A stretch of DNA of 49,363 nucleotides from Rickettsia typhi (GCA_945862455.1 CAMAXU010000011.1:1-49363); one strand, 5' to 3'; shown: positions 9,163 to 18,909, numbered from the stretch's first letter. Translations and numbers: made by a program. Notes: generated by a model not told the origin, from the letters alone.

Positions 9163-9360
9163 TTAGTTAATTTCGTCCCATTGCATTGGTTTATTCTCAC
9201 TGTTTAAAACTAGCTGAGGCGTGCCTGCATATTTTGCAGCCATGTATTTGCCGTGTCCGGCGTGAACTCCGTAATAGTAAGCTGGTTCGATTTCTTTGCC
9301 GTTAAATTTTTTCTTTTCAGCAGCTTTTACCCGGTTTTTCGGGTTATTCTTAGTACCCAT
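9163..9360 (-). CDS. Small basic protein, 65 aa, unknown function
   Basis: I place the start at the ATG at 9360 (MGTKNNPKNRVKAAEKKKFN), because the 46 codons upstream of it are hydrophobic and low-complexity and lie in the pgk promoter region. The protein has a basic N-terminus followed by an aromatic, glycine-rich block with AYYYGVHAGHGKYMAAKYAG, which looks like a conserved motif rather than random coding. There is no signal peptide, membrane segment or metal-binding cysteine. It is divergent from pgk. I do not recognise the family and suggest no function. Confidence 0.6.
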   Translation of the reverse strand: MGTKNNPKNRVKAAEKKKFNGKEIEPAYYYGVHAGHGKYMAAKYAGTPQLVLNSENKPMQWDEIN

Positions 9361-9512
9361 GATTTTTTTAAAATTTAGTTGGAGATTTTTTTCAAGACCG
9401 CGCAAAATAAAAACTACTGCACCAAAATCAAGGTTTTTTCTTAAAAAACTTTTAGACACTGTTAGCCAATGATTAACCAAAAAGCATAGTAAATACAAAA
9501 CAATCTAAACCA

Positions 9513-10709
9513 ATGCCAAACTTCAACAGATTAAAAGACTGCGTCGTAACTAATAAAAATGTAATCGTCCGCGTTGACATCAATGTGCCATTAAATGATG
9601 GAAATATAGAAGATGACACGCGCATAAAAGCAGTAATTCCAACCTTAAAATATCTCGCTGAAAACAAAGCCAAAGTAATCGTAATTTCACATTTCGGTCG
9701 TCCAGAAGGAAAAGTTGAGCCTTCAATGTCAATTGAACAATTAGTTGGGCGCGTCCAAGAATTACTTGGTTCAATTAAAGTAAATTTTGTTAATGATTGC
9801 ATCGGCGACAAAGTAAAAAAAGCAGTTGAAGCCACAAATTATGGCGAAGTAATTATGCTTGAAAACCTGCGTTTCCATAAGCAAGAAACCAAAAATGATG
9901 CCGAATTTTCGCGTCAACTTGCTTCTTTAGGAAACCTTTACGTCAATGACGCATTTTCTTGTTCACACCGCGCCCACGCTTCAATTACTGGCATTCCGGC
10001 GATTTTAAAATCTTGCGCCGGATTTTTGATGGAAGCTGAACTTGATGGTTTAACCAATCATTTGGAAAATGCCAAAAAACCTATGATGGCAGTGGTTGGA
10101 GGCGCGAAAGTTTCAACCAAACTTGATTTACTAAATTCACTTTCAAACAAAGCCCAAACCATTGTGGTTGGCGGCGGCATGGCTAATACCTTCCTTTATG
10201 CTTTGGGAAAAAATATCGGAAAATCTTTGTGCGAAAAAGATTTAAAAGATACCGCGCTGCAAATTATAGAAAGCTCTAAAAAAAATGGCTGTAAAATATT
10301 TCTGCCAATTGACGTTGTAGTTACAAAAAAACTTGAGCAAAACGGCAAATGTCAAATTATTTCTGCTGATGATGTAAAAGACGACGACATCATAGTCGAT
10401 ATAGGTCCCATCTCAATTGCCCAACTTACGCAAGAATTACAAAATCATAAAACTTTAGTCTGGAACGGTCCACTTGGCGCTTTTGAATTTAAACCTTTCA
10501 ACATCGGAACCGAAAGCTTTGCTCGCATTGCTGCAGCTTTAACTCACGATAAAAAATTGGTTTCAGTTTCGGGTGGTGGCGATTCGGTTTCAGCTTTAAA
10601 TTCTACTGGCTTGACTGAAGAATTTACTTATATTTCAACCGCTGGTGGCGCATTTTTAGAATGGCTGGAAGGAAAAGATTTACCGGGTGTTGGAGCGCTT
10701 GCTGTTTAA
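9513..10709 (+). CDS. pgk: Phosphoglycerate kinase
   Basis: This enzyme transfers phosphate between 1,3-bisphosphoglycerate and ADP in glycolysis/gluconeogenesis and supplies 3-phosphoglycerate, the substrate of the neighbouring SerA. At 398 residues it has normal length. Family motifs are intact: RVDINVP (20-26), SHFGRP (59-64), NDAFSCSHRAHAS around 145-158, GGAKVSTK near 190-198, GGGMANTFL near 215-225 and the C-terminal GGGDSVSAL nucleotide loop. The start is ATG at 9513. The gene is convergent with the ydiJ-type gene, and the two stop regions overlap by four bases (10706-10709), so there is no room for a terminator between them. Confidence 0.97.
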   Translation: MPNFNRLKDCVVTNKNVIVRVDINVPLNDGNIEDDTRIKAVIPTLKYLAENKAKVIVISHFGRPEGKVEPSMSIEQLVGRVQELLGSIKVNFVNDCIGDKVKKAVEATNYGEVIMLENLRFHKQETKNDAEFSRQLASLGNLYVNDAFSCSHRAHASITGIPAILKSCAGFLMEAELDGLTNHLENAKKPMMAVVGGAKVSTKLDLLNSLSNKAQTIVVGGGMANTFLYALGKNIGKSLCEKDLKDTALQIIESSKKNGCKIFLPIDVVVTKKLEQNGKCQIISADDVKDDDIIVDIGPISIAQLTQELQNHKTLVWNGPLGAFEFKPFNIGTESFARIAAALTHDKKLVSVSGGGDSVSALNSTGLTEEFTYISTAGGAFLEWLEGKDLPGVGALAV

Positions 10710-13555
10710 AAAATTATCGGGTTTACGTCAAATCCATTCAACACCACAAATGGGTTATGAATTTTTACATCTTTTAAAAAACGATCGACCTGCATTTGAC
10801 AAGAAGAGCCGCTGACCATAATCACATTGGTTTGATCTTGCGCCAGTTTAGCAATTATTTGCTGCCAGTTACTTTCAAAAATTATTTTCGAGTCAGAAAA
10901 ATTTTCTACCTCAGTTCCAAAGCTACCACTCATGCCGCAACAGCCAGCTTTGATTATATTTAAATCAATGGCAAATTTTTTGAAAATAGCGCTCCAAGTT
11001 TCGGTGATTCTCGCAATATTGGCTTGCTCGGAGCAATGTAAAATCAAGTGATATTTTTTTTCTGCACTAACATTTTTTTTGAAATCAAATTTACCTAAAA
11101 ATTCTGGTAAATATAACACATCAATTTTTTGATCATTAAAACGGCAATATTCATCGCGATAAGAAAGCGCGATACTTGGATCAATGCTTATCAGCTGACC
11201 TTGCAAACTATTTAGATAATCCAAATTCTTGGCAACAACTTTGCGAAAACGGTTTAAAAAACCTTTAGCATGAAGCGCTTTGCCATTTTCAAAAACTTTG
11301 GTTAATTCAACATTAAAACCTAATTTATTCAGCAATTCGTAAGCATTTTGCAATTCATTGCTGCAGAAATAATTAACGTAAGCTTCGCGTAATAAATAAA
11401 TTTTATCTTTTGATTCAGATTTAGAGCCATCAATTCGCACAGCTTTTCCAATTGCCAAAACATCAGTCACGTCAAAAATTTTACGCGCCAAAAATTTAGC
11501 AATTTTATTTTGAGTTAAAAAGTTAGAGACTTGCGGAAATTTTCCAAAAACCAGCAATAAAAATTCAATATTTCCAATTAAATAATCCTGCGCTTTACGA
11601 AAATTTTTGGTAAAATAAAGTGATAAAAAATAAGCCTTGGCATCAGGAATACTAACTTTAATCGGGCATTGCGTGTTGCAAGCTTTGCAGCCTAAACATT
11701 TCTTAAAAGATTCAAGAATTTCACCTTCGAGATTTTTCTTAAAAATATTTAAAAATTTCTGCGGCAAATTTTTTAAAGAATCAACAACGTCAATTTTTAT
11801 TGAAGGCAATTTCTGATTGCGGCGCACCCATTCTTTAAACAGCATCGCCCTACCCTTTGGTGAAAAGCGGCGATCTTTTGTTGCCTTATATGAAGGACAC
11901 ATCGCAGTTGTGGCATCTAAATTAAAACATAAAGCATTGCCGTTGCAGCTGAGAATATTTTCAAATTCATCATGAATTTCTGGCGCTATATTTTCATCAA
12001 ACTGACCTCGGGTTGGAACTTGGTCAATTGTAGGCAATTGCTGATTTACAGACGCAATTTTGCCGCAATTTAATTGATCAAATGGATCAAAATATTTTTT
12101 GATTTCTTTAAAAATTTTCCCAACTTCAGCGCCTAAAAATTTTTCATTATATTCGCTTCTAAAACCTTTGCCATGCTCGCCCCAAATTATGCCGCGATGT
12201 TGTAAAAGTAGTTCGCAAACTTCGTCAGAAATTTTTCTAATTAAATTGCGATCTTGCTCTTGGCGCATATTTAGAGCTGGTCGCACATGTAAACATCCAG
12301 CATCGACGTGACCGAACATTCCATAAATCACGCCATATTTTTTTAGAATACTGCGAAAACCGGCAATGTAATTTGCCAATTCTTGTGGCGGTACAATTGT
12401 ATCTTCAACAAATGGAATTGGTCTTCTTTTACCCTTCATCGCGCCAAGTAAGCCAACGCCTTGTTTGCGCAAGTTCCAAATATTGGCGATTTCGGTTTTA
12501 TTTTCGATTAGAAAAAAATTTTCAAAAAGATAATTTCCCTGCTCAAGCTTTTGCTTTAAAGAGTTGGCGTGATTTTCAAATTCTTGTAAATCATCGTAAG
12601 AAAATTCTAAAATATTAATTGAAGTATCATTTCCATCACCAATTAAATGTGCAACATCTTGCCAAATAATGTCGTTGCGCGCCAAACGAATTACATTTTC
12701 ATCGATAGTTTCAATCGCTCCCGGATTTAGAGCAATAACGTTTTGCGCATCATTTAGTGCGGCATCAAAATTTTTATAACGTAACAAAACTACACGTTTT
12801 TTGAGCGGTAGTTTTTTGAGCTTTACCGTAATTTTACTAACTAAAGCTAAAGTGCCTTCCGAACCGCTGATTAAATAATTTAAATCAACATCACCGTTAG
12901 AGTAAGACTTCTCGATATTATAGGCTGTAGCCGTGCGCGCCAAGTGTTTTGAAGAATAAATATTTTGTGCTTTGGCTAAAATTGCGCCTAAATTTTTATC
13001 GTTATTTTTCTTACTCGAAATTACATCGTCATTACCAAGTAAGTGCAATGTCAAATCTTCGATATTATCCGATGTTCTGCCATGAACACACGAACCTTTG
13101 CCGCAAGCATCGGTATTAACCATGCCACCAATTGTAGCGCGGTTGCTGGGTGAAATATTGGGAGGAAAATAAAGATTAAATTTTTCGAGTTCTTTGTTTA
13201 ACACGTCTAAAATTAAACCCGGTTCAACTTCGGCACGCAGGTTTTTTTCATCAATTGCGATGATTTTATTCATGTAGCGCGAATAATCGACAATTAGTCC
13301 ATAATTGATTGATTGACCGTTGGTGCTAGTTCCACCGCCTCGAGCTGTGATTTTTATTTGACGATATTTTTCAAGGCGCAGAAATTTAAAAATCAGCACC
13401 ACATCATTTTGATTTTTGGGAAAAATCACGCCGTCAGGCTTTAATTCGTAAATGCTATTATCAGTTGCATAAGTAATGGCAACCGACTCATCGATTGCAA
13501 TATCACCACTAAAACCACTATTTTTAAGGTCAAAAAGAAAATTATTTACGCGCAT
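10706..13555 (-). CDS. ydiJ: D-2-hydroxyglutarate dehydrogenase, YdiJ-type FAD/Fe-S fusion
   Basis: This is a 949-residue fusion. An FAD-binding (PCMH) domain carries GGGTSTNG at 73-80 and SNRATIGGMVNTDACGKGS near 145-163. An FAD-oxidase C-terminal domain follows, with GMFGHVDAGCLHVRP. Then come two ferredoxin-like cysteine clusters (CNGNALCFN...TTAMCPSY, and CLGCKACNTQCP) and a C-terminal CCG domain (AGCCGMSGSFG). Order and motifs match E. coli YdiJ, an FAD/Fe-S D-2-hydroxyglutarate dehydrogenase that feeds electrons to the respiratory chain. D-lactate or glycolate dehydrogenase is the alternative. Its start overlaps the end of serB by ten bases, so it appears to be the last gene of a serA-serC-serB operon, which supports the 2-hydroxyglutarate assignment. 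Confidence 0.85.
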   Translation of the reverse strand: MRVNNFLFDLKNSGFSGDIAIDESVAITYATDNSIYELKPDGVIFPKNQNDVVLIFKFLRLEKYRQIKITARGGGTSTNGQSINYGLIVDYSRYMNKIIAIDEKNLRAEVEPGLILDVLNKELEKFNLYFPPNISPSNRATIGGMVNTDACGKGSCVHGRTSDNIEDLTLHLLGNDDVISSKKNNDKNLGAILAKAQNIYSSKHLARTATAYNIEKSYSNGDVDLNYLISGSEGTLALVSKITVKLKKLPLKKRVVLLRYKNFDAALNDAQNVIALNPGAIETIDENVIRLARNDIIWQDVAHLIGDGNDTSINILEFSYDDLQEFENHANSLKQKLEQGNYLFENFFLIENKTEIANIWNLRKQGVGLLGAMKGKRRPIPFVEDTIVPPQELANYIAGFRSILKKYGVIYGMFGHVDAGCLHVRPALNMRQEQDRNLIRKISDEVCELLLQHRGIIWGEHGKGFRSEYNEKFLGAEVGKIFKEIKKYFDPFDQLNCGKIASVNQQLPTIDQVPTRGQFDENIAPEIHDEFENILSCNGNALCFNLDATTAMCPSYKATKDRRFSPKGRAMLFKEWVRRNQKLPSIKIDVVDSLKNLPQKFLNIFKKNLEGEILESFKKCLGCKACNTQCPIKVSIPDAKAYFLSLYFTKNFRKAQDYLIGNIEFLLLVFGKFPQVSNFLTQNKIAKFLARKIFDVTDVLAIGKAVRIDGSKSESKDKIYLLREAYVNYFCSNELQNAYELLNKLGFNVELTKVFENGKALHAKGFLNRFRKVVAKNLDYLNSLQGQLISIDPSIALSYRDEYCRFNDQKIDVLYLPEFLGKFDFKKNVSAEKKYHLILHCSEQANIARITETWSAIFKKFAIDLNIIKAGCCGMSGSFGTEVENFSDSKIIFESNWQQIIAKLAQDQTNVIMVSGSSCQMQVDRFLKDVKIHNPFVVLNGFDVNPIIF

Positions 13556-14220
13556 AAAAACTTGATCAAATCACCAACATTATAGAAAAAATTTGGCGCT
13601 TCTTTGATAACAACTTCTCTTGCAGCATGTTCTCCAAAACCACAGAAAGTCACGTCAGGATTGGCTTTAGAAACTTCTAAATCTGTGTAACCGTCTCCTA
13701 TCATGAAAATTTTATCGTAGGATTTTTTGGTTAGAATTTGCGCAACAATTTTTGGCTTTCCACCATTTTGTGACATAATATTTGATTCATCAAAACCAAC
13801 TATTTTCAAGCCTTCATAAATAAAATTATTGGCAAAACAATTTTCTTTGGCGATGCCTAATTTTTCTGCGACCGGATTGATAATTTCTAAAAAACCACCG
13901 GAAATAATGTAAATATCAAATTCAGATTTTAACTGACTTATGCCAGAAATAAAACCGTCGGTAATGTAATTACAAATTTCATTTTTCAGATCATCAATGT
14001 CAGATTTTTTAAGTTTAATTTGAGCAAAGCGTAAACGCAGCGAATCAGAAAAGGTAAGCTTTCCCGACATTGCCATATTGGTAATTTTTTCGACTTCTTG
14101 CTGATTTTCTTTCGCAGTTTTACCAATCAAAAAATCAAGAGTTTCAATTGAAACTAAAGTTGAATCAAAATCAAAAATAGCGCATTTAGTTGGCGCGTGC
14201 GGCTTCATAAGCATATTCAA
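13546..14220 (-). CDS. serB: Phosphoserine phosphatase
   Basis: SerB catalyses the last step of serine synthesis, hydrolysing O-phosphoserine. The 224-residue protein has the HAD motifs FDFDSTLV (nucleophile Asp17, acid Asp19), ISGGF (motif II serine), a lysine in GGKPKIV and GDGYTDLE (Mg-binding motif IV). It lacks the N-terminal ACT extension of the E. coli enzyme, so it is the compact form. ATG codons at 14220, 14214 and 14208 are all possible starts; any of them lies inside the end of serC (stop at 14186), which implies translational coupling. Downstream it overlaps ydiJ by ten bases. Confidence 0.92.
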   Translation of the reverse strand: MNMLMKPHAPTKCAIFDFDSTLVSIETLDFLIGKTAKENQQEVEKITNMAMSGKLTFSDSLRLRFAQIKLKKSDIDDLKNEICNYITDGFISGISQLKSEFDIYIISGGFLEIINPVAEKLGIAKENCFANNFIYEGLKIVGFDESNIMSQNGGKPKIVAQILTKKSYDKIFMIGDGYTDLEVSKANPDVTFCGFGEHAAREVVIKEAPNFFYNVGDLIKFLCA

Positions 14221-15340
14221 ACCAGTTACATAAATTTTTTATATCTTCAGATTCAACCGTTAAACCACACCAAACCCTAAATGATGGCGGCGCCAAATTG
14301 TAGCCTTTAATGTCGAAAGCAACTTTTTCTGCTTGTAAAATTGCAGCAACTTTATCGATGAACATTCTTTGTTGATCTTGCGGCAACTCTTTAAACCAGC
14401 TTTGCGAAATGGTAAAACAAACTGAAGTGCGCGATTGATATTTTTCATCGGCGCATAAATTTTCAAAATTTTTAGAAGTTTTTAAAAAGTGAGAAATTGC
14501 TGAAAAATTATTGTTTACTCTTTCGTACATTGATTTGATGCCACCATTTTGTTCAATCCAGTTTAAGACATCTTGAGCGTCAAGAATACAAGACATTGAT
14601 GGAGTGTTGATAACAGAACCTTCAAAAACATTAGCTTGAAATGCGCCTTTCTTTTTGAGTTGGTAAATTTTTGGCAGCGGCCAGTTTGGCGTATATTTTT
14701 CAATACGTTCAACTGCACGCGGACTGAGAATTAAAACGCCGTGCTGCGCTTCGCCGCCTAAAGATTTTTGCCAAGAATAAGTTGTGATATCGAGTTTGCT
14801 AAAATCAATTGGCATCGAAAAAGCGGCAGAAGTTGCGTCGCAAAAGGTCAGACCTTTTCTGTTGTCAGGAATGAAATCTAAATCATTGATGCAAACGCCA
14901 GAAGTTGTGCCATTCAATGTAAATACAACGTCATTATCGAAATTAACTGCGGCAAGATCAGGAATTTTACCAAAATCAGCACTGAATTTGCGTACATTTG
15001 GTAAACGCAATTGTTCGGTAATTGCTTTATACCATTCAGCCCCGAAAGCTTCGAAATAAATTACATCAATTGGACGTTCGCCCAACATATTCCACATTGC
15101 GCATTCAAAAGCGCCAGTATCGGAGGCAGCAATGATAGCAATTTTATAATCTTTGGGAACATGAAGAAATTTTAAGCTTAAAGCGTTAACCTCGTTAATC
15201 AGATTGAGCGCCTCTTTTGAACGATGTGATCTACCTAAAAGATCGGTTTTATTTAAAAATTCAGCATTCCATCCCGGACGTTTGGCGCAAGGGCCACTAC
15301 TGAATTTATTTGATTTTGGTTTTGCGATTGGCTTAGTCAT
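14186..15340 (-). CDS. serC: Phosphoserine aminotransferase
   Basis: A PLP-dependent class V aminotransferase of 384 residues that converts 3-phosphohydroxypyruvate and glutamate to phosphoserine and 2-oxoglutarate. The sequence opens with NKFSSGPCAKRPGW, typical of the alphaproteobacterial/archaeal SerC subgroup. It has HRSK near 39-42, a GTTSG phosphate/PLP contact near 144-148, CDATSAA near 167-173 and the PLP lysine in SWQKSLGG (Lys192). It begins three bases after the serA stop and ends inside serB, making a compact serA-serC-serB unit. Confidence 0.95.
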   Translation of the reverse strand: MTKPIAKPKSNKFSSGPCAKRPGWNAEFLNKTDLLGRSHRSKEALNLINEVNALSLKFLHVPKDYKIAIIAASDTGAFECAMWNMLGERPIDVIYFEAFGAEWYKAITEQLRLPNVRKFSADFGKIPDLAAVNFDNDVVFTLNGTTSGVCINDLDFIPDNRKGLTFCDATSAAFSMPIDFSKLDITTYSWQKSLGGEAQHGVLILSPRAVERIEKYTPNWPLPKIYQLKKKGAFQANVFEGSVINTPSMSCILDAQDVLNWIEQNGGIKSMYERVNNNFSAISHFLKTSKNFENLCADEKYQSRTSVCFTISQSWFKELPQDQQRMFIDKVAAILQAEKVAFDIKGYNLAPPSFRVWCGLTVESEDIKNLCNWFEYAYEAARAN

Positions 15341-15343
15341 GTT

Positions 15344-16543
15344 TTACAAAATTCTAACTGAAATTGTTCCTGAAATTTCTTTTAATGCTTTTTCCAAATT
15401 GCTAGGAATTGCTTTTGATTCAACGTCCAAAACCACATAACCAATATTGTTGTCGGTTGAGAGAATTTGTGACTGAATATTTAAATCATATTTACTGATT
15501 TCCAAATTGATCGCTTGCAGCATGCCTGGTGTGTTGACGTGAACATGGGTAATTCTGCTGCATGATTCTTTTGTTTTTTGTAGCGATAAGTTTGGATAAT
15601 TAACCGACATCGCAGTTGAACCAATTAAATGGTTTTGCACCAATTTATTAGACACTTCAATAGCAATATTTTCCTGCGCTTCTTGCGTGCTGCCACCGAT
15701 ATGTGGAGTTAATAAAACATTATCGAATTTTCTTAGAGGCGAAATAAATTCTTCATTATTGCTGGCTGGCTCGCTTGGAAAAACGTCGATTGCGGCACCG
15801 GCAATATGTTTCGATTCCAAGGATTGCGCCAAAGCATCAATATCAATCACATTGCCTCTCGAAGCATTAATTACGAAGACACCCTTCTTCATTTTTGCCA
15901 GAGTATTTTTGTTAATTATATTATTGGTGCTATGATCTTGCGGCACATGCAATGTAATTACATCGGAATTTTTCAACAATTCATCCAAACTATTAACTTG
16001 GCGGTTTGAACCAAATGGTAATTTATTTTCGACATCGTGATAAATCACATTCATACCAATCGCATCAGCAATTACGCCAACTTGCGCGCCAATATTGCCA
16101 TAACCAATAATTCCTAAAGTTTTATTTTTAATTTCGTTGCAGCCTTGCGCATTCTTGCTCCACATCCCTTTATGCATTTCAACATTTACAATATGCAATC
16201 TGCGGTAAAGCGAAATAATTTCTCCAATTACTAATTCAGCAACTGATCTAGTGTTGGAAAAAGGCGCATTAAAAACCGGAATGCCCAATATTTTGGCTGC
16301 TTCAAGATCAACTTGATCGGTGCCAATGCAAAAACAACCAACACAAGAAAGATTGGTAAATTTTTGCAACACTTCTTTGGTTAATTTACTGCGCGATCTG
16401 ATTCCCAAAATATTAGCAGAAAACACTTCTTGTGGCGCATCTTCAATGCTGGTTTTAAGAATTTGTACATTGTCAATGCCGAATCTTTTAAAGACGGCAA
16501 GAGCTGCCTCGCTGATATTTTCGAGAAGAACTACTTTTGTCAT
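15344..16543 (-). CDS. serA: D-3-phosphoglycerate dehydrogenase
   Basis: SerA oxidises 3-phosphoglycerate to 3-phosphohydroxypyruvate with NAD and commits carbon to serine. I take the ATG at 16543 (MTKVVLLENIS) rather than the in-frame ATG at 16582, because family alignment begins there; this gives 399 residues. Visible motifs are the Rossmann GYGNIG (147-152), NASRGNVID, DVFPSEP and LTPHIGGST, which hold the Arg-Glu-His catalytic set. A C-terminal ACT domain (about 325-399, HVHVNTPGMLQAIN) is the usual serine-feedback site. Length and layout match the E. coli type. Enzymes of this type can also reduce 2-oxoglutarate to D-2-hydroxyglutarate, relevant to the ydiJ gene at the operon's end. Confidence 0.95.
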   Translation of the reverse strand: MTKVVLLENISEAALAVFKRFGIDNVQILKTSIEDAPQEVFSANILGIRSRSKLTKEVLQKFTNLSCVGCFCIGTDQVDLEAAKILGIPVFNAPFSNTRSVAELVIGEIISLYRRLHIVNVEMHKGMWSKNAQGCNEIKNKTLGIIGYGNIGAQVGVIADAIGMNVIYHDVENKLPFGSNRQVNSLDELLKNSDVITLHVPQDHSTNNIINKNTLAKMKKGVFVINASRGNVIDIDALAQSLESKHIAGAAIDVFPSEPASNNEEFISPLRKFDNVLLTPHIGGSTQEAQENIAIEVSNKLVQNHLIGSTAMSVNYPNLSLQKTKESCSRITHVHVNTPGMLQAINLEISKYDLNIQSQILSTDNNIGYVVLDVESKAIPSNLEKALKEISGTISVRIL

Positions 16544-16627
16544 GATTTTTAAGCTGATTAGATTTTGAAAAGAGTGCGGCAAATTAAAGTGGACGAGCTA
16601 AATTGCTACTGTTGGAAATTGTAATTA

Positions 16628-17581
16628 TTATCTGATCTCAACAAAAGCTTTCTTGCGAATATCCATCAAATTTCCTTTGGCTAGGGTTTGTAATTTCCTG
16701 CTAAAAATAGCATTGCGCGCGGCATTTAAATCTTGCTCGGCGATTTTGGTTTCGGTTTTGGTATCGAGCAATTTAAAAATATGAAAACCGTCAGAAAGCG
16801 CAACCGGATCTGAATATCCGCCTTTGTTTAATTTAGAAATCGCATTATAGATTTTTGACTCAATATCAGATTGCGAAACCCAACCGATTTCACCATTATT
16901 TTCTGCAGTAATTCCGTTGGAAAATTGCTGCACCAAATTTTTGAAATCCGCTCCCTGTCTAAGTTCAATTACTAATTTTGCTGCAAATTGTTCTGCGGTT
17001 TGCGCTGATTTTCTGGTTGGAGAAATCAAGATTTCGGCGACGTAAAACTTTTTAATATCAGTATTAAATTTATGCTGTTCAAAAAATTCTTTCACTTCAA
17101 CTTCGGTAACTTTCACTCGCGATCGCAAAGTTTCAGAAATAATTTTTGACCATAAAATTTCAGCTTCAACCTGCTTCAAATAATGATCGAATGAAAAACC
17201 ATTATTGATAAAGAAAACTTTAAACTGAGTTGGGTTTTTCTTTTGTTGTAAAGCCACCATTTCCAAAGCATCACCAACTTCTTCAGGGCTTGTTTCAATT
17301 TTTAAATTTGCCGCTTCTTGCCTGATTAATTCTTCATCAACCATTTTTTCAAGAATTTGGTTGAGCAATAATTTTTGGTCGTCAATTGATTGAATCGAGA
17401 TTTTAGAAGAAGTTACAACATAGCGATAGCGATCAATTAATTCGGAATTTGTAATCGCTTTATTATTGATTTTAGCAGTAATGAAATCGCCACTATTAGC
17501 AGGAATATTTGGTTTTAATTGGGCTGCGAATGAAGAAAGATTTGTCCAAAAAAGAAGAATCAGAAAAATCAGTTTTTTCAT
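16628..17581 (-). CDS. Periplasmic peptidyl-prolyl isomerase, SurA/PpiC family
   Basis: The 317-residue protein begins with a signal peptide (KKLIFLILLFWTNLSSFA, cleavage near residue 19-20). A SurA-type N-terminal helical domain follows (about 30-165, INNKAITNSELIDRYRYV). One parvulin domain lies at about 175-275 (YVAEILISP, then FAAKLVIELRQGADF, GEIGWVSQSDI, SDPVALSDGFHIFKLLD). E. coli SurA has two parvulin domains; a single one is common in alphaproteobacteria. Predicted role: chaperone and isomerase for outer-membrane proteins. The ATG overlaps the ctpA stop by four bases, so the two envelope genes are translationally coupled. Confidence 0.88.
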   Translation of the reverse strand: MKKLIFLILLFWTNLSSFAAQLKPNIPANSGDFITAKINNKAITNSELIDRYRYVVTSSKISIQSIDDQKLLLNQILEKMVDEELIRQEAANLKIETSPEEVGDALEMVALQQKKNPTQFKVFFINNGFSFDHYLKQVEAEILWSKIISETLRSRVKVTEVEVKEFFEQHKFNTDIKKFYVAEILISPTRKSAQTAEQFAAKLVIELRQGADFKNLVQQFSNGITAENNGEIGWVSQSDIESKIYNAISKLNKGGYSDPVALSDGFHIFKLLDTKTETKIAEQDLNAARNAIFSRKLQTLAKGNLMDIRKKAFVEIR

Positions 17582-18909
17582 TTTTTTGATACCGCTTTAT
17601 AAACGTCAACGCCGCGAACCAGATCAATTGCACGCGCCAGTTGGTAGTCCTGACTATAAAGATCAATATTATCATCACCAACTTTCTCTTTTTTAGAGTC
17701 GATTATAGCTTCCTGAATTTGAACTTCGATATGACCTTTCAAATCAGCTTCAGCGTCACGATCAACTTTTAATTGTTTTTCAATTTTAGCGTTAGTCACT
17801 TCAATATCGGGCTGAATGCCTGAAGCCTGAATTGATTTGCCGCTTGGAGTGTAGTAAAGTGAAGTTGTTAAACGCAAAGCGCCGTGATTTTTTTCTAACG
17901 GAATTACGGTTTGAACCGAACCTTTGCCAAAAGATTTAACACCCATAACAATGGCGCGATGATGATCTTGTAAGGCTCCAGCAACAATTTCAGAAGCTGA
18001 AGCTGAACCATCATTAATCAAAACAACAATTGGTAAATGTGCGATTAAAGTTTCGTCATCTTCATCCTTATATTCTTTTGATTCAGAATTACGGCCTTTA
18101 ATTGAAACGATCACCTGATCTTTATCTAAAAATGTATCACTAACTTTAATTGCCTGATCCAGCAATCCGCCTGGATTATTACGCAAATCAAGAACTAAGC
18201 CTTTAAGATTTTTTTCGCCAATTTGGCTTTTTATTTTTTTCAATTCTGCGGTCAAACCAGAATAAGCCTGCTCAGAAAAGGTATTTATTTTAATGTAAGC
18301 AACATCTTTGAACTTGGCTGATTTCACAGCTTTAACCTTGATAAACTGACGAGTAATAATTTTTTCAAGCGGAGCTTTTTCGCCTTTACGCAAAATCGTA
18401 ACTTTAACTTTGGTTCCCGGTTTGCCGCGTAATTTTTTAACAACCTCTTCAATGGTTAAGCCAATTATCGATTTATCATCAACTTTTGTGATGTAATCTC
18501 CTGACTGAATTCCAGCCTTAAATGCTGGAGTGTCATCAATTGCTGACACAACTTTTACAACCGAAAATTCCAAAGTGATTTCAATACCAACGCCACCAAA
18601 TTCGCCTTTGGTTTGTACCTGCATTTCTTTTAATGCATCTTCATTTAAATAAGACGAATGAGGGTCAAGAGATGATAAAAGCCCAGATGCCGAAGCTTCA
18701 GCTAGTTGACGGTCAGTTTTTTCTTCGACATAATCTTTTTTTACTCGCAAAATCACATCTTCTAAAAATTCTTTTTGATCTTCTTGAGCTGAAGAAATTT
18801 TATCTCCTAATTCAATCTTTTTTATTTGAATTTGCGATAATGAAACCGCTGAAAAAAAACCGATAAAAGTAGAGATAACAACAATCGCAGATATTTTAAG
18901 ATTTTTCAT
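17578..18909 (-). CDS. ctpA: Carboxy-terminal processing protease, S41 family
   Basis: The 443-residue protein has an N-terminal signal/anchor (about 6-26), a PDZ domain (about 95-175, GGVGIEI...AGIQSGDYITKVD) and an S41 catalytic domain with LDLRNNPGG, then NDGSASASEI (catalytic serine region) and, about 25 residues later, KSFGKGSVQ (catalytic lysine). This Ser-Lys dyad type acts in the periplasm and trims proteins from their C-terminus. It is followed by the coupled SurA-like gene. Upstream lies a long inverted repeat at 18960-19005. Confidence 0.93.
   Translation of the reverse strand: MKNLKISAIVVISTFIGFFSAVSLSQIQIKKIELGDKISSAQEDQKEFLEDVILRVKKDYVEEKTDRQLAEASASGLLSSLDPHSSYLNEDALKEMQVQTKGEFGGVGIEITLEFSVVKVVSAIDDTPAFKAGIQSGDYITKVDDKSIIGLTIEEVVKKLRGKPGTKVKVTILRKGEKAPLEKIITRQFIKVKAVKSAKFKDVAYIKINTFSEQAYSGLTAELKKIKSQIGEKNLKGLVLDLRNNPGGLLDQAIKVSDTFLDKDQVIVSIKGRNSESKEYKDEDDETLIAHLPIVVLINDGSASASEIVAGALQDHHRAIVMGVKSFGKGSVQTVIPLEKNHGALRLTTSLYYTPSGKSIQASGIQPDIEVTNAKIEKQLKVDRDAEADLKGHIEVQIQEAIIDSKKEKVGDDNIDLYSQDYQLARAIDLVRGVDVYKAVSKK

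Noticed and set aside
9473..9835. 120-residue open frame on the minus strand over the start of pgk
   Set aside because: Antisense shadow of the conserved pgk N-terminus; composition is a mirror of pgk codons.
14260..14466. 68-residue minus-strand frame overlapping serC
   Set aside because: Out-of-frame shadow of the serC C-terminus, which is intact.
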